NCBI RefSeq assembly: GCF_963259705.1
Contig: NC_081844.1
Coordinates: 46,142,001-46,206,000 of the forward strand
From: Myotis daubentonii
Lineage: Eukaryota; Chordata; Mammalia; Chiroptera; Vespertilionidae
Direction of reading: 5' to 3'
DNA length: 64,000 nucleotides
Positions 47,105 through 58,249 of the stretch are shown piece after piece (the stretch's first letter is position 1; the number at the start of each line of letters is the position of its first letter). The notes under the pieces are model-generated. The model had not been told where the DNA came from, did no database searches, and saw only the letters and a program-made list of their open reading frames with translations. Both the position numbers and the translations under genes were made by a program.

Positions 47105-48440
47105 TTTCATGGTCAAGGAATAGCTAGCTTGGTTGGAGCCAAAGATGAGTAGTAATAGAAAATACAGGTGTAAGAGTAAATTTTACAAACATTGTGAAGA
47201 GTTTTTAAGTTTTGTTTTTCCCAAATATTTGTCACCTAGTAGATTTCTTTAAATGTTGGTTGTATGAATTTGTATTTAATATCTTTAGAGTTTGGTCTTA
47301 GTCTTATAGGTAGTGAAGCTAGTGGTATTGAAGACTTTTGCTTAAAGGAATAACATGATGAGATGTGTGCTTCTCATTGATAATTCTCTATAGATAAGGT
47401 AGGGAAGGAGTTGGCAGTGGCTAAGCCTAGAAAAGTTGTCACAGATTAGCCTGTAGTTTATAAGGCTATTTAACACTGGTTCATAAAATTGGTCACATTT
47501 TGTGCAAAGCTTATTATGTAATTTTTAATAGTTCAAATGTCAAGAATGTCACACTTTGAGATAGTGAGAATCTGAAAAAATTAAGTGTAGTTATCAAGAT
47601 CACATACTTTTAAAGCTATCTGGCAGTAGAAATTGTAAAGTGTGTTACCATTATTGCAACATGGCAGCACCAGTTTGGCTGGTACTACACTTGATCTTAG
47701 CCAAAAGGCCGAGAAGCGATGACCAGTTTGGCTGGTAAATAGACATCCCTTTCATCCACATTTAGTCAGGATTGTGGGAATTTTTTATGGCCTACAGGTG
47801 ATTTGGAGACATTGGGGCTGTATTTTATCACATAATATTATTGTGTAGGACATTTTTATATTTTTGAATGGTGTCTTCTAGAAGTCATGTGGCATGGTGG
47901 TATTGCTGCATTTGCTGAATAACATGTCCGCCAACTTTGGAATGAAAGTGAAGACATACCAAGAAGGTTAAACACAATATGAAATATCTTGCTAATTCGT
48001 TTAAAAGGGGAGGCTTGAAAATATTGGACCTAGGTTGAGAAATGAAAGGGAAGTTTCAAGCAGAAAGTTCTAAGATAGTTGGGAGAGTTACAATATCCAG
48101 AACATACTTCCTCTAATTTACATTAATTTTTATGGAAAATTTAGTTGAATTTTGTCAGCTTTAATTCAAAGTCTTTAGAAACTCCCCTACTGAATAAAAT
48201 ATAATTGCTCATACATATCTCTGCCATATCACTTTCTTATAGGTCCATATGACAGAGAAAACACTGTGTTCTTTATCAACTCATTTAATCTCTTCCTGGC
48301 CAAATAGAAAGATTTTTATTTACAGTTAGGTTGGGACATATGATGTACATAACTAGTAGGCCTGGCTATAAAACCCTTATGCAATCTTCCATATTCTTAC
48401 TTTCTTTTTCCCGTTGATGTTAATTTTTGTTGTTGTTGCT
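47105..48440. other. Intergenic stretch around the U2 fragment
   Basis: Apart from the U2 fragment no element is recognised; AT-rich. Confidence 0.45.
47685..47721 (-). pseudogene. RNU2 (fragment): U2 snRNA 5'-end retropseudogene fragment
   Basis: Read on the minus strand this is ATCGCTTCTCGGCCTTTTGG followed by CTAAGATCAAGTGTAG(TA), identical as far as I can tell to the first 36-38 nucleotides of U2 snRNA. It stops abruptly there with no A tail. Perfect 16-bp direct repeats ACCAGTTTGGCTGGTA flank it at 47669-47684 and 47722-47737. No U2 promoter elements are attached. The form fits an L1-machinery insertion of a 3'-truncated, tailless snRNA copy. Confidence 0.92.
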
Positions 48441-48442
48441 GT

Positions 48443-48688
48443 TAATCCTCACCCTAGGATATTTTTCCATTGATTTTTAGACAGAGTGCAAGGAAGAGGG
48501 AGAGACAGGGAGAGAGAAACAGCGAATGAGTGAGAGACACATCAATTGGTTGCCTCTTACACGAGCTCTGACTAGGGTTGGAGATTGACCCTACAACCAA
48601 AATAGGTGCCCTTGGCCTTCTGGAATTGAACCCAGGACTCTTCAGTCTGCAGGCCAATGCTCCATCCACTGAGAAAAATCAGCTAAGG
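48443..48688 (-). mobile_element. Bat SINE, long-tail subtype
   Basis: Reverse element: TTAATCCTCACCCTAGGATA, GAGACACATCAATTGGTTGC, AGTCTGCAGGCCAATGCTCC, ATCCACTGAGAAAAATCAGC. Diverged. Confidence 0.85.
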
Positions 48689-48889
48689 TCATTTATAGCA
48701 ATTCTTAGGACCACATGTTGAAATTGATGGAGCCAAAGATGGTAAAAGTCTGAATTTCTGAGTCACTGCATGGAAAATCATTCCTCTTAAGAACTCCTCC
48801 CTACCACACACACATAAATCCACATTAGCTGTGATATAAACTGGCAATTAACTTTTGCTGTGTTCAGCTGCTGAGATTTTGACATTGTT

Positions 48890-49060
48890 TATTATAGAAT
48901 TAAACTCACTTTGTCTCATTAGACTATGTGTGCTCCCTGAGCTCAGAGGTCTTGCTTCATTTATCTCCATCTCTTGTTCAACTTAAATTTCTGGGACAAA
49001 GCCTAGCATAGAGTAAGTACTCAGTATATGTTGAACAAATAAGTGAGTGTGTATAGGCAA
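48890..49060 (+). mobile_element. L2/MIR-type 3' end remnant
   Basis: TGTGCTCCCTGAGCTCAGAG, GCCTAGCATAGAGTAAGTAC and TCAGTATATGTTGAACAAAT follow the usual L2 3'-end order. Confidence 0.65.
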
Positions 49061-49439
49061 GAGATAATAGGTACCTTTAACTAAGACAAAGGCAAAACAC
49101 AGTATGGGTAACAAAAAATATCTTCAATTTCAGTTATTTTTAAAAAGCACATTACTTTTTAAAATGTATGGCTCTTTAGAGAACATACTATTTTAAAAAT
49201 ATACAGCATTTAAATACATAGCAAATATTGTGTCAGTATTCAAACTTTTGTTTTTCTGAATATATCTGGGATTGATGTGAAATAAAAAGTACTGTGTAAT
49301 GAAATATATTATCATTTATAATGTGGGGTCAGTTCAATTAATTTTAACTTGTAATATGTTATAACCTAATTAATTTTATGCATAGCTGTATCTTCTTAGT
49401 TACTCTTAAATGAATGGACGTTAATATTTTTAGTAATTT

Positions 49440-50880
49440 TAAGTTTACAGAAAAAGTGAATATAAAGTATAGTTTTCATATACTTCTTCCTTTCCCAGTT
49501 TCCCCTAGTATTAATAACTGAACATTACTGTGCAAAATGTTATTGTGTGCAAGTGTATAACTGTTTGTTATAATTGATGAGCCAATATTGATACATTATC
49601 ACTAGCTAAGCTTCATAGATTACATTAGGGTTCACTGTGTTATACATTAGGGTTCACTCCTTTTGTTGTGTTGTAAATATGTCCACTATTACAGTATTAT
49701 GTAAAACTAGAGGCCCGGTGCATGAAATTCATGTGTGTGTGTGTGTGTGTGTATCCCTCAGCCCAGCCTGCACCCTCTCCAATCTGGGACTCCTCAAGGG
49801 ATGTCCGACTGCCTGTTTAGGCCTAATCCCATGGCAGTTGGACATCCCTCTCACAATCCAGGACTCCTGGCTCCCAACTGCTATACCTACCTGCCTGCCT
49901 GATTGCTCCTAATTGCTTCTGCCTGCCAGCCTGATCATCCCCTAACCACTCCCCTGCTAGCCTGATCGACACCTAACTGCTCCCCTGCCGGCCCGAGTGC
50001 ACCTAACTGCCCTCCCCTGCCAGCCTGGTCACCTCTAACTGCCCTACCATGCCGGCATGGTCACTCCTAACTGCCCTCCCCTGCAGGCCTGATTGCCCAC
50101 AACTTCTGTCCCTTTCAGGCCTGGTCTCTCCCAACTGCCCTCCCCTGTTGGCCTGATTGCCCACAACTGCCCTCCCCTGCTGGCCATCTTGTGGAGGCTA
50201 TCTTCTGTCCACATGAGGGTGGCCATATTGTGTGTTGGAGTGATGGTCAATTTGCATATTATTCTTTTATTAGATAGAATAACTTCACTGCCTTAAAAAT
50301 TCTACCTGCTCTGCATATGTATCCCTCCCTCTCTGCTTCCATCCGAAACCCTGACAGCCACTGGTCCTTTTACTGACTCCATAGTTTTGTCATTTAGTTG
50401 GAATCATACAGCATGTAGCCTTTCCAGATTGATTTTTTTCACTTAGCAATATGTATTTTAGGTTCTTCCATGTCTTTTAATGGCTTAATAACTAAATTCT
50501 TCTTAATGTTGAATAATATTCCATTGAATGAATGTACCACAGTTTATCCATTCACTTATTAAAAGATCTTGGTTGCTTCCCCATGTTATCAATGACAAAT
50601 AAAGCTGCTTTAAATACTCATATGCAGATTTTTGTGTGGACATATGTTACCAACTCCTTTAGGTAAATATAAGGCACAAGATTGTGGGATCATGTGTATG
50701 AGCTTAGTTTTGTAAGATACTGCCAAACTGTCCTTCAAAGTGGCTGTATCATTTTGCATCCCCATCAGAATGAATGAGGGTTCCTGTTGTTCTACATCTT
50801 TGTTGACATTTGGTACTGTCACTGTTTTGGATTTTAGCTATTCTAATAGGTATGCAGTTGTTCTTAATTTTTTTTTAAAT
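49440..50880. mobile_element. L1 LINE fragment split by a HeliBat
   Basis: L1-type sequence before the Helitron (AAGTTTACAGAAAAAGTGAA ... CAGTATTATGTAAAA) continues directly after it (TAACTTCACTGCCTTAAAAA ...), then GAATAATATTCCATTGAATG, ACCACAGTTTATCCATTC, TTTGTGTGGACATATGTTAC, CCAAACTGTCCTTCAAAGTG, TTTAGCTATTCTAATAGG. These are standard mammalian L1 motifs in order. Confidence 0.75.
49707..50279 (-). mobile_element. HeliBat Helitron with internal minisatellite, 573 bp
   Basis: Plus strand begins CTAGAGGCCCGGTGCATGAA after a host A and ends GCATATTATTCTTTTATTAG then ATAGAA before a host T, the reverse of a HeliBat. The terminal hairpin runs into a (GT)n tract (49734-49752). From about 49900 to 50190 it holds roughly eight copies of a 30-36 bp unit built on CTAACTGCCCTCCCCTGCC(g/a)GCCTG. 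No coding capacity. Confidence 0.92.
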
Positions 50881-50884
50881 GTCA

Positions 50885-52080
50885 TAGTACTTAATCCTGT
50901 CATTTGTCTTTAGACAAAACCTCTCCTTCTTACATATGAAAAGTGGAAGAAAAGAGTAGAGAATTGGGTTTTACTACTGACAATCCAGGCTCAATTTACT
51001 TGGATCTTACATCACCTTTGGGTCTTAGACTCAACTTTGATTTATGAACAAGAGGAGACTTCAGGTGAAGGACATGCCTCCAATAATTAAAGGTCTGTGC
51101 AGTTTACTTCATTCTTCTCTCCAGTATTTTCTGCCTCACATCCAAAGGCTGGTCAAACCGCTGTGATGAGTGAATGAAATGGCACCGTATCCCCGAAGAA
51201 CCGAGGGGACAATCCTAACTCTGGAACTAATGGCCCCACTGTTTGCTTTGAAAGTAGTTACACATACCTCTCCTTGTAAATTTAAGCTTGTTATGAAGTG
51301 AGCAGGTGGAAAACTGACATCAGCAGCTGGTATAGAATTCCTTTAGAAGCACTGAATCTTTTCCCTTCACCCCTGCAGTTATGAGATCTGACAGATGGAT
51401 AACATAATGGTCATACGATGGCTGAGTACTAGGACACAAGTACAAGGCTAATGGCACAGATACAGTTGCTTACTGCAGCGCGCCAGAGATCTGTTAACAT
51501 TCTGAAATGACTATCAGGTGCTGAGTGAGACTTTTAAAGGTGCCGAGAATGGATAAGCTAAATTCCTCTCGTCAGAGAAGCACATTCTGCCGTGATTCAC
51601 ACTTCCCTTTTGGCAGTGAGTTTCAGGATGACTGTTCTAAGTTTGACCCTTGTATATAAATATTATTTGAAAGATAGAAGCTAAAAATGTATATAACTCA
51701 AAAGAATTCCAAACTCCCCTCTGCTGATGCTGGGAGGAGAAGATGGAGGGTGGGTAGTGGTCATGTTACAGAAAAACTTGTTTTTCTTAGTTTTCAAGTG
51801 GAAAGCCAGGGCAAACCGGGTTGACAGGCAGCCTGATAATATTATGGTGGGTAAAAGCCAGCTTATTTGCTAAATATATTTCAGTGCAGCACTCCGGTGA
51901 TTTAATGATATTGAAATTTGTTCAAAAGGGTGATAAATTCACTTTTATATGTTTTGACATTTTACAGCAAGAAAGTACTGTCTCTTCTCACTGATATCTT
52001 AATCATGAGTAACACGTGCTGTACCAGATATAAATGTCATGATTGCGTGCTCATTTATTTCAGGGTATGTACAGTAGAAA
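50885..52080. other. Intergenic stretch, repeat-poor
   Basis: 51120-51640 has no recognisable repeat and more CpGs than surrounding DNA (ACCGTATCCCCGAAGAACCG, CAGCGCGCCAGAG). It is a candidate conserved non-coding element, unproven. No gene. Confidence 0.4.
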
Positions 52081-52097
52081 AATTAGTACACTGTTTT

Positions 52098-52319
52098 TTG
52101 TTTTTTTTTAAATATATTTTATTGGTTTTTTTACAGAGAGGAAGGGAGAGAGATAGAGTCAGAAACATCGATGAGAGAGAACATCGATCAGCTGCCTCTT
52201 GCACGCCCCCTACTGGGGATGTGCCCGCAACCCAGGTACATGCCCTTGACCGGAATTGAACCTGGGACCCTTCAGTCCGCAGGCCGACGCTCTATCCACT
52301 GAGCCAAACCGGTTTTGGC
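52098..52319 (-). mobile_element. Ves SINE (GATAGAGCGTCGG subfamily), young
   Basis: Reverse full-length copy with CAGTCCGCAGGCCGACGCTC and AACATCGATGAGAGAG. Perfect 14-bp duplications TAGTACACTGTTTT at 52084-52097 and 52320-52333. Confidence 0.96.
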
Positions 52320-52552
52320 TAGTACACTGTTTTAATAAAGACATTTAAGGAGACTAGAAATGTTTCAGTTTGATTTCAGAATAATAATTAGTATATTTAA
52401 ACTATTCTGTAAAAAACAGAAACAAGATATTTTAGCATCTAATTATTAGTTACGTAGTACGGATGCTTATATATCACCCTTTCCTTTCATTGATTCACAT
52501 CTTAGTAAGGACAATAAAGTTCAGTAACTATGATAAATTGTACTATCTTCTT

Positions 52553-52795
52553 TTAAAAATCCTCACCTGAGGATATTTTTTCCATTGATTTCTAGAGAGA
52601 GGGGGAAGGAGGGAGGTGGGGGCGGGGGAGCGGGAGAGAGACACATCTACATGAGAGAGACACATCCATTTGTTGCCTCTCGCTATTGCCCCTACCAGGG
52701 CTGGAGAACCTGCAACCAAGGTACAGGCCCTTGACCGGGAATTGAACCCATGACCTTTTGGTCAGAGGGCTGATGCTCTAACCACTGGCCAGGGC
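52553..52795 (-). mobile_element. Bat SINE, long-tail subtype
   Basis: Reverse element: AATCCTCACCTGAGGATATT, GAGAGACACATCCATTTGTTG, GGCTGATGCTCTAACCACTG. Duplications AATTGTACTAT at 52536-52546 and 52796-52806. Confidence 0.9.
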
Positions 52796-52809
52796 AATTG
52801 TACTATTTT

Positions 52810-53300
52810 TAAACAAATATTTAATGTTCTCTCTTGTCACCGAGAGAAGTGCATTTTTCCGTGCTGCATCATTGTTGGGCTTGATCATGTAACTTGCTTT
52901 AGCTAATGGGATGTGGCAGAAGCAACATTTTGACAACACTGAACTTTAAAAGACATTACAGTTTTCTGCCAACTTCTGGAGGACACATCTAACTCACAGC
53001 CTGAAGCTCAGTTGCAGCACAATTACCACCAACATTGAGCACTGTGAATAAGATGTATCTGTAATGAAAGTCATTAAGATATTGAAGTTATTTGTTTTTT
53101 TTTGTTTTTTTTTTTTGTTTTTGTTTAGCAATGAAACATAATGTACTTCATGCTGACTAATATCGATGCACAGAAGTGCAGTGTTTTTCACAACAAAAAA
53201 GAAATGGATAGTTCTGGCAATGGCTTGGGGCTGGTTGGTGTGTGGCAAAGAAACTGATAAAAGTCCACAAAAATGGCAGCCCATGTTATGCAATAAGAAA
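52810..53300. other. Intergenic stretch
   Basis: Old dispersed-repeat motif near 52880-53010, family unknown, and a T-rich tract at 53093-53126. No gene. Confidence 0.4.
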
Positions 53301-53322
53301 ATATTTGGTTGAACATTTTTTT

Positions 53323-53534
53323 AAAAATATTTTTATTGATTTCAGAGAGGAAGGGAGAGGGAGAGAGAGATAGAAACATCAATGATGAGAGAGAATCATT
53401 GATCAGCTGCCTCCTGTACACCCCACACTGGAGATCAAGCCCACAACCCAGGGCATATGCCCTGACCAGGAATTGAACCATGATCTCCTGGTTCATAGGT
53501 CAACGCTCAACTACTGGGCCATGCTGGCTGGGCT
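53323..53534 (-). mobile_element. Ves SINE (GGTTGAGC subfamily)
   Basis: Reverse element with TTTTTATTGATTTCAGAGAGG, CATCAATGATGAGAGAG and AACGCTCAACTACTGGGCC. Approximate flanking repeats GGTTGAACATTTTT / GGCTGAACTTTT. Confidence 0.9.
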
Positions 53535-53539
53535 GGCTG

Positions 53540-55190
53540 AACTTTTGAATGAAAATACTTGAGAGGCTGAGAATATATATAATGTATTTGGTGTTTGAGG
53601 TTGGTTGTCATTTGATATATATAAAGATACTATAATAAAAAACAAGTTTAGAAAAGATCTATACTATTTGCAAGGGAACATAGAGAGTCTAAGGACACTG
53701 GGAAGAATGGAAAATGAAATGGTTTCTCATTTCTAGTTAGTCAAAGAAAAAATTAAGAAATCCCTTGAGCCACAAATGCTGATTAGTGCTCATGACACAG
53801 CTCAAGGCAAACACAAATTACAGATTTTTCTGAAGATTTCTGATTGGCCTCCAATTCCTTTCTGTTGGCTAAAATGGCCAAGGAACAGTGACAAAGGACT
53901 GTGTCCCAGGAAGGGCTGATAAGCATAAAGTACTTGCAACCGAGTCTAGGGAGAGGGATGGTTCAAAAGGAATTTTGACATGGCTACAGCCCTAGAATAA
54001 AACATTAATCAACAAACTTTCTGAAAGAGTTGTATTACTAATGGTACAAGTCTAAATAGATATGTAGTCAGTGGTAGAGACTACTTCTTAAACAAAAGAG
54101 TGGGAAAGAATTTTTATTTGCAGTCATCTTTAACCCATCATACACCCTCCCCCGTTTAGAACACAGGTTTCACTCACCCACATCAAGTAACACCACATTA
54201 AAATTTACTTACACATTAAAATTCTTGCCAGCAGCAGCTCTGCCTTATCATAATTGGGTATCTGTACCAGTGTCTCTGAGATTTGGCCTTGTATATATGC
54301 TCAGTAGTAACTGCTCAATAAATTCATGAATGACATGCATACATCTTTGAATATTTACCAAGGTCCTCTTCAGTGCCTAGATTTTAGATGTTCAATAAAT
54401 TTAATTTTGAGTAAATTAAAGATATATATATATATATCCTATACAAAAAGTCATACTTAAAAGTTTACCAAATTAATGTAAATGCATAAGTACTGTTTTT
54501 CATGTGGGTAAAAGACTTTCAATTGCAACTCAGTGAAGAAAATAGTTAGAAGCTCTAGGTTTATCTCTCAGTTTTCATACACTCTTTTGGCCAAAACAGA
54601 TACTGACTTGAGTCAGCAGTGTTTCTGTCAAAGGCTAGAAAGTACCAAACATTTCAACACTTCAGAAAAATGCCTTAAAACAAAGTTGGTCTACTAAAAT
54701 TTTTTTTTGTAGTGCAGCCCGGAGTACAGAAGGAGATCTCTTAAGAAAATTCTTGAGAAAAGTTATTACGATTATAGTTATTAAGAGTTTAGGAATTCTT
54801 TCCCTGCCCCAAGTTTAGTTGGTTTGTGAATATATTGGCTTCTTCTTCTGAGTTTCTATCAGTTTAAAACTCAGGGGATGTGAAATAGAATTGCCAATAT
54901 TGTGTCTACATATTCATGCAAATCAAATGAAGCTTGAGTCTTGTAATGTGTAACAGGACTAAAGGAAACGGAACTTGTCTCTCCCCTGCGGCTCCTGTCA
55001 CCACCATGGAAGCAGCTATAGAATGAGCAGAAAGAACTTCAGCCTTCTACACTGAATTCCAGTCATTTTAGAAATTCCCCCTTGGTATTAATTACATATT
55101 TTACTTTGATGCTACATTCTAAATGTAGTCTCATGCAAGAGTCTGAGGATGTTAAAATCCAAAGTAGTCTTTAGAATTTTATCCAGAAGT
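53540..55190. other. Intergenic stretch
   Basis: 54240-54420 contains L2 3'-end-like motifs (ACTGCTCAATAAATTCATGAATG; CAGTGCCTAGATTTTAGATG, TTCAATAAA) and a (TA)n tract follows at 54422-54437. No gene recognised. Confidence 0.45.
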
Positions 55191-55195
55191 GCACT

Positions 55196-55335
55196 GGCCA
55201 GGATGGCTTAGTTGGTTGGAGTGTCATCCCATATGCCAAAAGGCCAGATTTCATTCTGATCCCATTGCTGTTTCTTTCTCCTCTCCCTTCCTCTCTCTCT
55301 AAACAAATAAATCCATGTCTTTGGGTGAAAAATTA
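55196..55335 (+). mobile_element. Internally deleted bat SINE, long-tail subtype
   Basis: CTGGCCAGGATGGCTTAGTTGG head joined to TCTCCTCTCCCTTCCTCTCTC and the tail AAATCCATGTCTTTGGGTGA, the sense form of the tail seen reversed in the copies at 33815, 42325, 48443 and 52553. The middle of the element is missing. Confidence 0.8.
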
Positions 55336-55339
55336 AAAA

Positions 55340-55848
55340 AAAATTTAAGAAACAATTCTATCCAGAATAGAAAAGTCTGTTAGAAATGAGCATATAAAAA
55401 AATACATAGAAAAAAAATTGTTTTAAATTTAAAATAATGGAAAATTTTAAAAACACTTTTTATAAGACTAAAAGTGTCTTTTCAACACAGTTCAATATTC
55501 CTTTCATTGTTATTCGTGGATTTTATTATAAAATTCCTTGGCTTTACATGTATCATTTTGTTTTACCATCTTTAAATGATATTTTCCCCTGGACCTATGT
55601 GAAAAATTAACTATTTTCTACTATTTTTCTTATTGTAATGTATTTTTACTGAATTTATCCCATTTTGTGTACTTATTTGTATAATTCCATTTATATTTTA
55701 AATACATAGGTCAAATCTTCCTAATTTACAAAGAAATTAACTGTATATAACATTTGAGATATTTAAATTTGTTAGAATTCAAAGGAGTTCAATATTCCTT
55801 TTGAATGACTCAGTGAAAATACTTTCAAAATTAAAATACAATCTTAAT
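55340..55848. other. AT-rich spacer
   Basis: No recognisable element. Confidence 0.5.
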
Positions 55849-55864
55849 TGAAATTTCTATTTTT

Positions 55865-58232
55865 TAAAATTAAATCTTTATTGTTCAGATTATTACAGTT
55901 GTTCCTCTTTTTCCCCCCCATAGCTCCCCTCCACCCAGTTCCCACTCCACCCTCCGCCCTCACCTCCCCTCCCACTGTCCTCATCCATAGGTGTACGATT
56001 ATTGTCCAGTCTCTTCCCGCATCCCCCACAACCCTTTCCCCCCCAAGAACCAAGAATAGTCAGTCCACTCCCTTTCTATGCCCCTGATTCTATTATAATC
56101 ACCAGTTTATTCTGTTCATCAGATTATTTATTCACTTGATTTTTTGATTCACTTGATGATAGATGTGTATTTGTTGTTCATAATTTGTATCTTTACCTTT
56201 TTATTCTTCTTCCTCTTCTTAAAGGATACCTTTCAGCATTTCATATAATACTGGTTTGGTGGTGATGAACTCCTTTAGCTTTTCCTTATCTGTGAAGCTC
56301 TTTATCTGACCTTCAATTCTGAATGATAGCTTTGCTGGATAAAGTAATCTTGGTTGTAGGTTCTTGCTATTCATCACTTTGAATATTTCTTGCCACTCCC
56401 TTCTGGCCTGCAAAGTTTCTGTTGAGAAATCAGCTGACAGTCCTATGGGTACTCCCTTGTAGGTAACTGACTGTCTTTCTCTTGTTGCTTTTAAGATTCT
56501 CTCTTTGTCTTTTGCTCTTGGCATTTTAATTATGATGTGTCTTGGTGTGGTCCTCTTTGGATTCCTTTTGTTGGGGTTCTCTGCACTTCCTGGATTTGTA
56601 AGTCTATTTCTTTCACTGGGTAGGGGAAGTTTTCTGTCATTATTTCTTCAAATAGGTTTTCAATATCTTGCTCTCTCTCTTTTTCTGGCATCCCTATAAT
56701 TCGGAGGTTGGTGTGCTTGAAACTGTCCCAGAGGCTCCTTACACTACCTTCATATTTTTGGATTATTTTTTCATTTTGCTTTTCCAGTTGGGTGTTTTTT
56801 GCTTCTTCGTATTTCAAATCTTTGACTTGATTCTTGTGATCCTCTAGTCTGCTATTGGAACTCTGCATAATAGCCTTTATTTCAGTCAGTGTATGCTTAA
56901 TTTCTAGCTGGTCCTTTATCATAACCTCGAGGGTCTCACTAGATTTCTTGAGGGTCTCACTACATTTATCAGCTGTTTCTAGAAAGTTCTTGAAAAACCT
57001 TAAAAGTGTGGTTTTGAACTCCATATCCAGTAGTTTGCTTTCCTCCATTTCTGTCATTTGTGTCCTGTTTCTTTGTCTCCGCATTTTTTATACTTCTCTG
57101 TGTTGGTAGAGTGGCTTTGTGTGCTAGGTGTCCTATAAGGCCCAGTGGCTCAGCCTCCCCAATTTCCTGAGGTGGACACTCTTGGTGCACCCCTTTGTGA
57201 GCTTTGTGCACAGTCTTGTTGTTTAAGTCTTGATTGTTGTAGGTATAACTGAGAGGAATTGACCTCCAGGCCAATTGGCTGTGAGCATCAGCTGTGTCTA
57301 CAGTGGGAGAACTTCTGTCCTGAAGACACCCTTATGAGGCAAAACTTGCTTCAGTGGAGCTTTGGTGCTCACTGAGTCTGCCCCCTGAATGTGACCATTA
57401 TGGATCTGAGGAGTTGTAATCTGGATGGTACCACTCTGACCACTGGGTACACTGGCTCTTGGATCTCTAAGGAGGTGCTAATTTAGCCTCTGCCTGAGGC
57501 TACCCAGCAGGAGCTACAAAGGGATCTGCAGATTCCCCTTCCTTGTTTGGAGTTTGGAGGTGCCCTGATGAGGCCCAGCTGTGAAGCAATGCAAGCTGCT
57601 GTGGGGCCTTGGGCCTTCTCTTGGAAGTTCTGGGTCTCTCTGACCCAGCTGCAGTTGGTTAGGTAATTTTCAGATTGCCAAGGGCCAGAGCATTCATATA
57701 CAAAAGCCTCTGCTGCAGCTTGGGTGGGGCGGGGTCTCAGGGGAACAACAGGGCGGAGCAAGCAGCTATGGCTGATCCTCAGTCCTGCCCTAAGGGGCCC
57801 TGAGTCTCAGTGTCCTGGTAATTGCTGCAAGCACCTCCGAGAGAAAGCCGCCCTCGAGTTCTGAGTTCTGCCCGCTGCCAGACAGTCCAGTTTCTCCCTG
57901 TATGAGTCTAGGTCCCCAGAGACTCACCTGGAACTGGAGTTCAGAGCAGTGGGAGGCTTGTGGCTCCCTCCTGATTCAAAAAGACAGCCGAGTCCTCAGT
58001 CACCAGCCCTTGCCCCATGCCCTCGAGCCTTCATACCTCTGCACTTTACTTCTGCAGCTCCTCTGAGTCTCAGTGTGCTTTTCTCTTTCCTTCAAGTTGT
58101 AGAATTTCCACTCAGCCCGCCTTCCTGTAGTTCTGGATGATGTCCGTTTTGTCTTTTAGTTGTATTTTTGAATTTGTTGTGGGAGGCAGCAATTTCCAGT
58201 GTATACCTATGCCGCCATCTTGGTTTCTCTCC
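55865..58232 (-). mobile_element. Full-length ORF2-less L1 (HAL1-type), about 2.37 kb
   Basis: Minus-strand copy of the same family as 36754-39105, with matching 5' UTR start (CAAGATGGCGGC), ORF1, C-rich (sense G-rich) 3' UTR at 55913-56045, and tail. Target duplications TGAAATTTCTATTTTT at 55849-55864 and 58233-58248 flank it, and the AA following on the plus strand gives TT|AAAA on the element strand, the L1 endonuclease preference. ORF1 is followed directly by 3' UTR, with no ORF2. Confidence 0.92.
56219..57084 (-). pseudogene. HAL1 ORF1 (L1 ORF1p-like), one frameshift
   Basis: Runs from the MRRQRNRTQMTEMEE start at 57084 through a coiled coil, the RRM-like segment (NLRIIGMPEKE) and the C-terminal domain (QARREWQEIF, LLYPAKLSFRIEG) to MLKGIL at 56219. 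The only break seen is a one-base deletion of an A near 56574 (CCCCAACAAAAGG where the other copy has CCCCAAACAAAAGG). Over the last 101 codons it differs from the 37885-38750 copy at seven residues. Both lesions are private, so each copy was intact or nearly so when inserted. Confidence 0.92.
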
Positions 58233-58249
58233 TGAAATTTCTATTTTTA

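Noticed and set aside
47683..47720. Functional U2 snRNA gene
   Set aside because: Only the first 36-38 nt exist, without promoter elements or the Sm site.
49900..50190. CRISPR-like array
   Set aside because: The repeats are imperfect, contiguous without unique spacers, and sit inside a Helitron in a mammalian genome.
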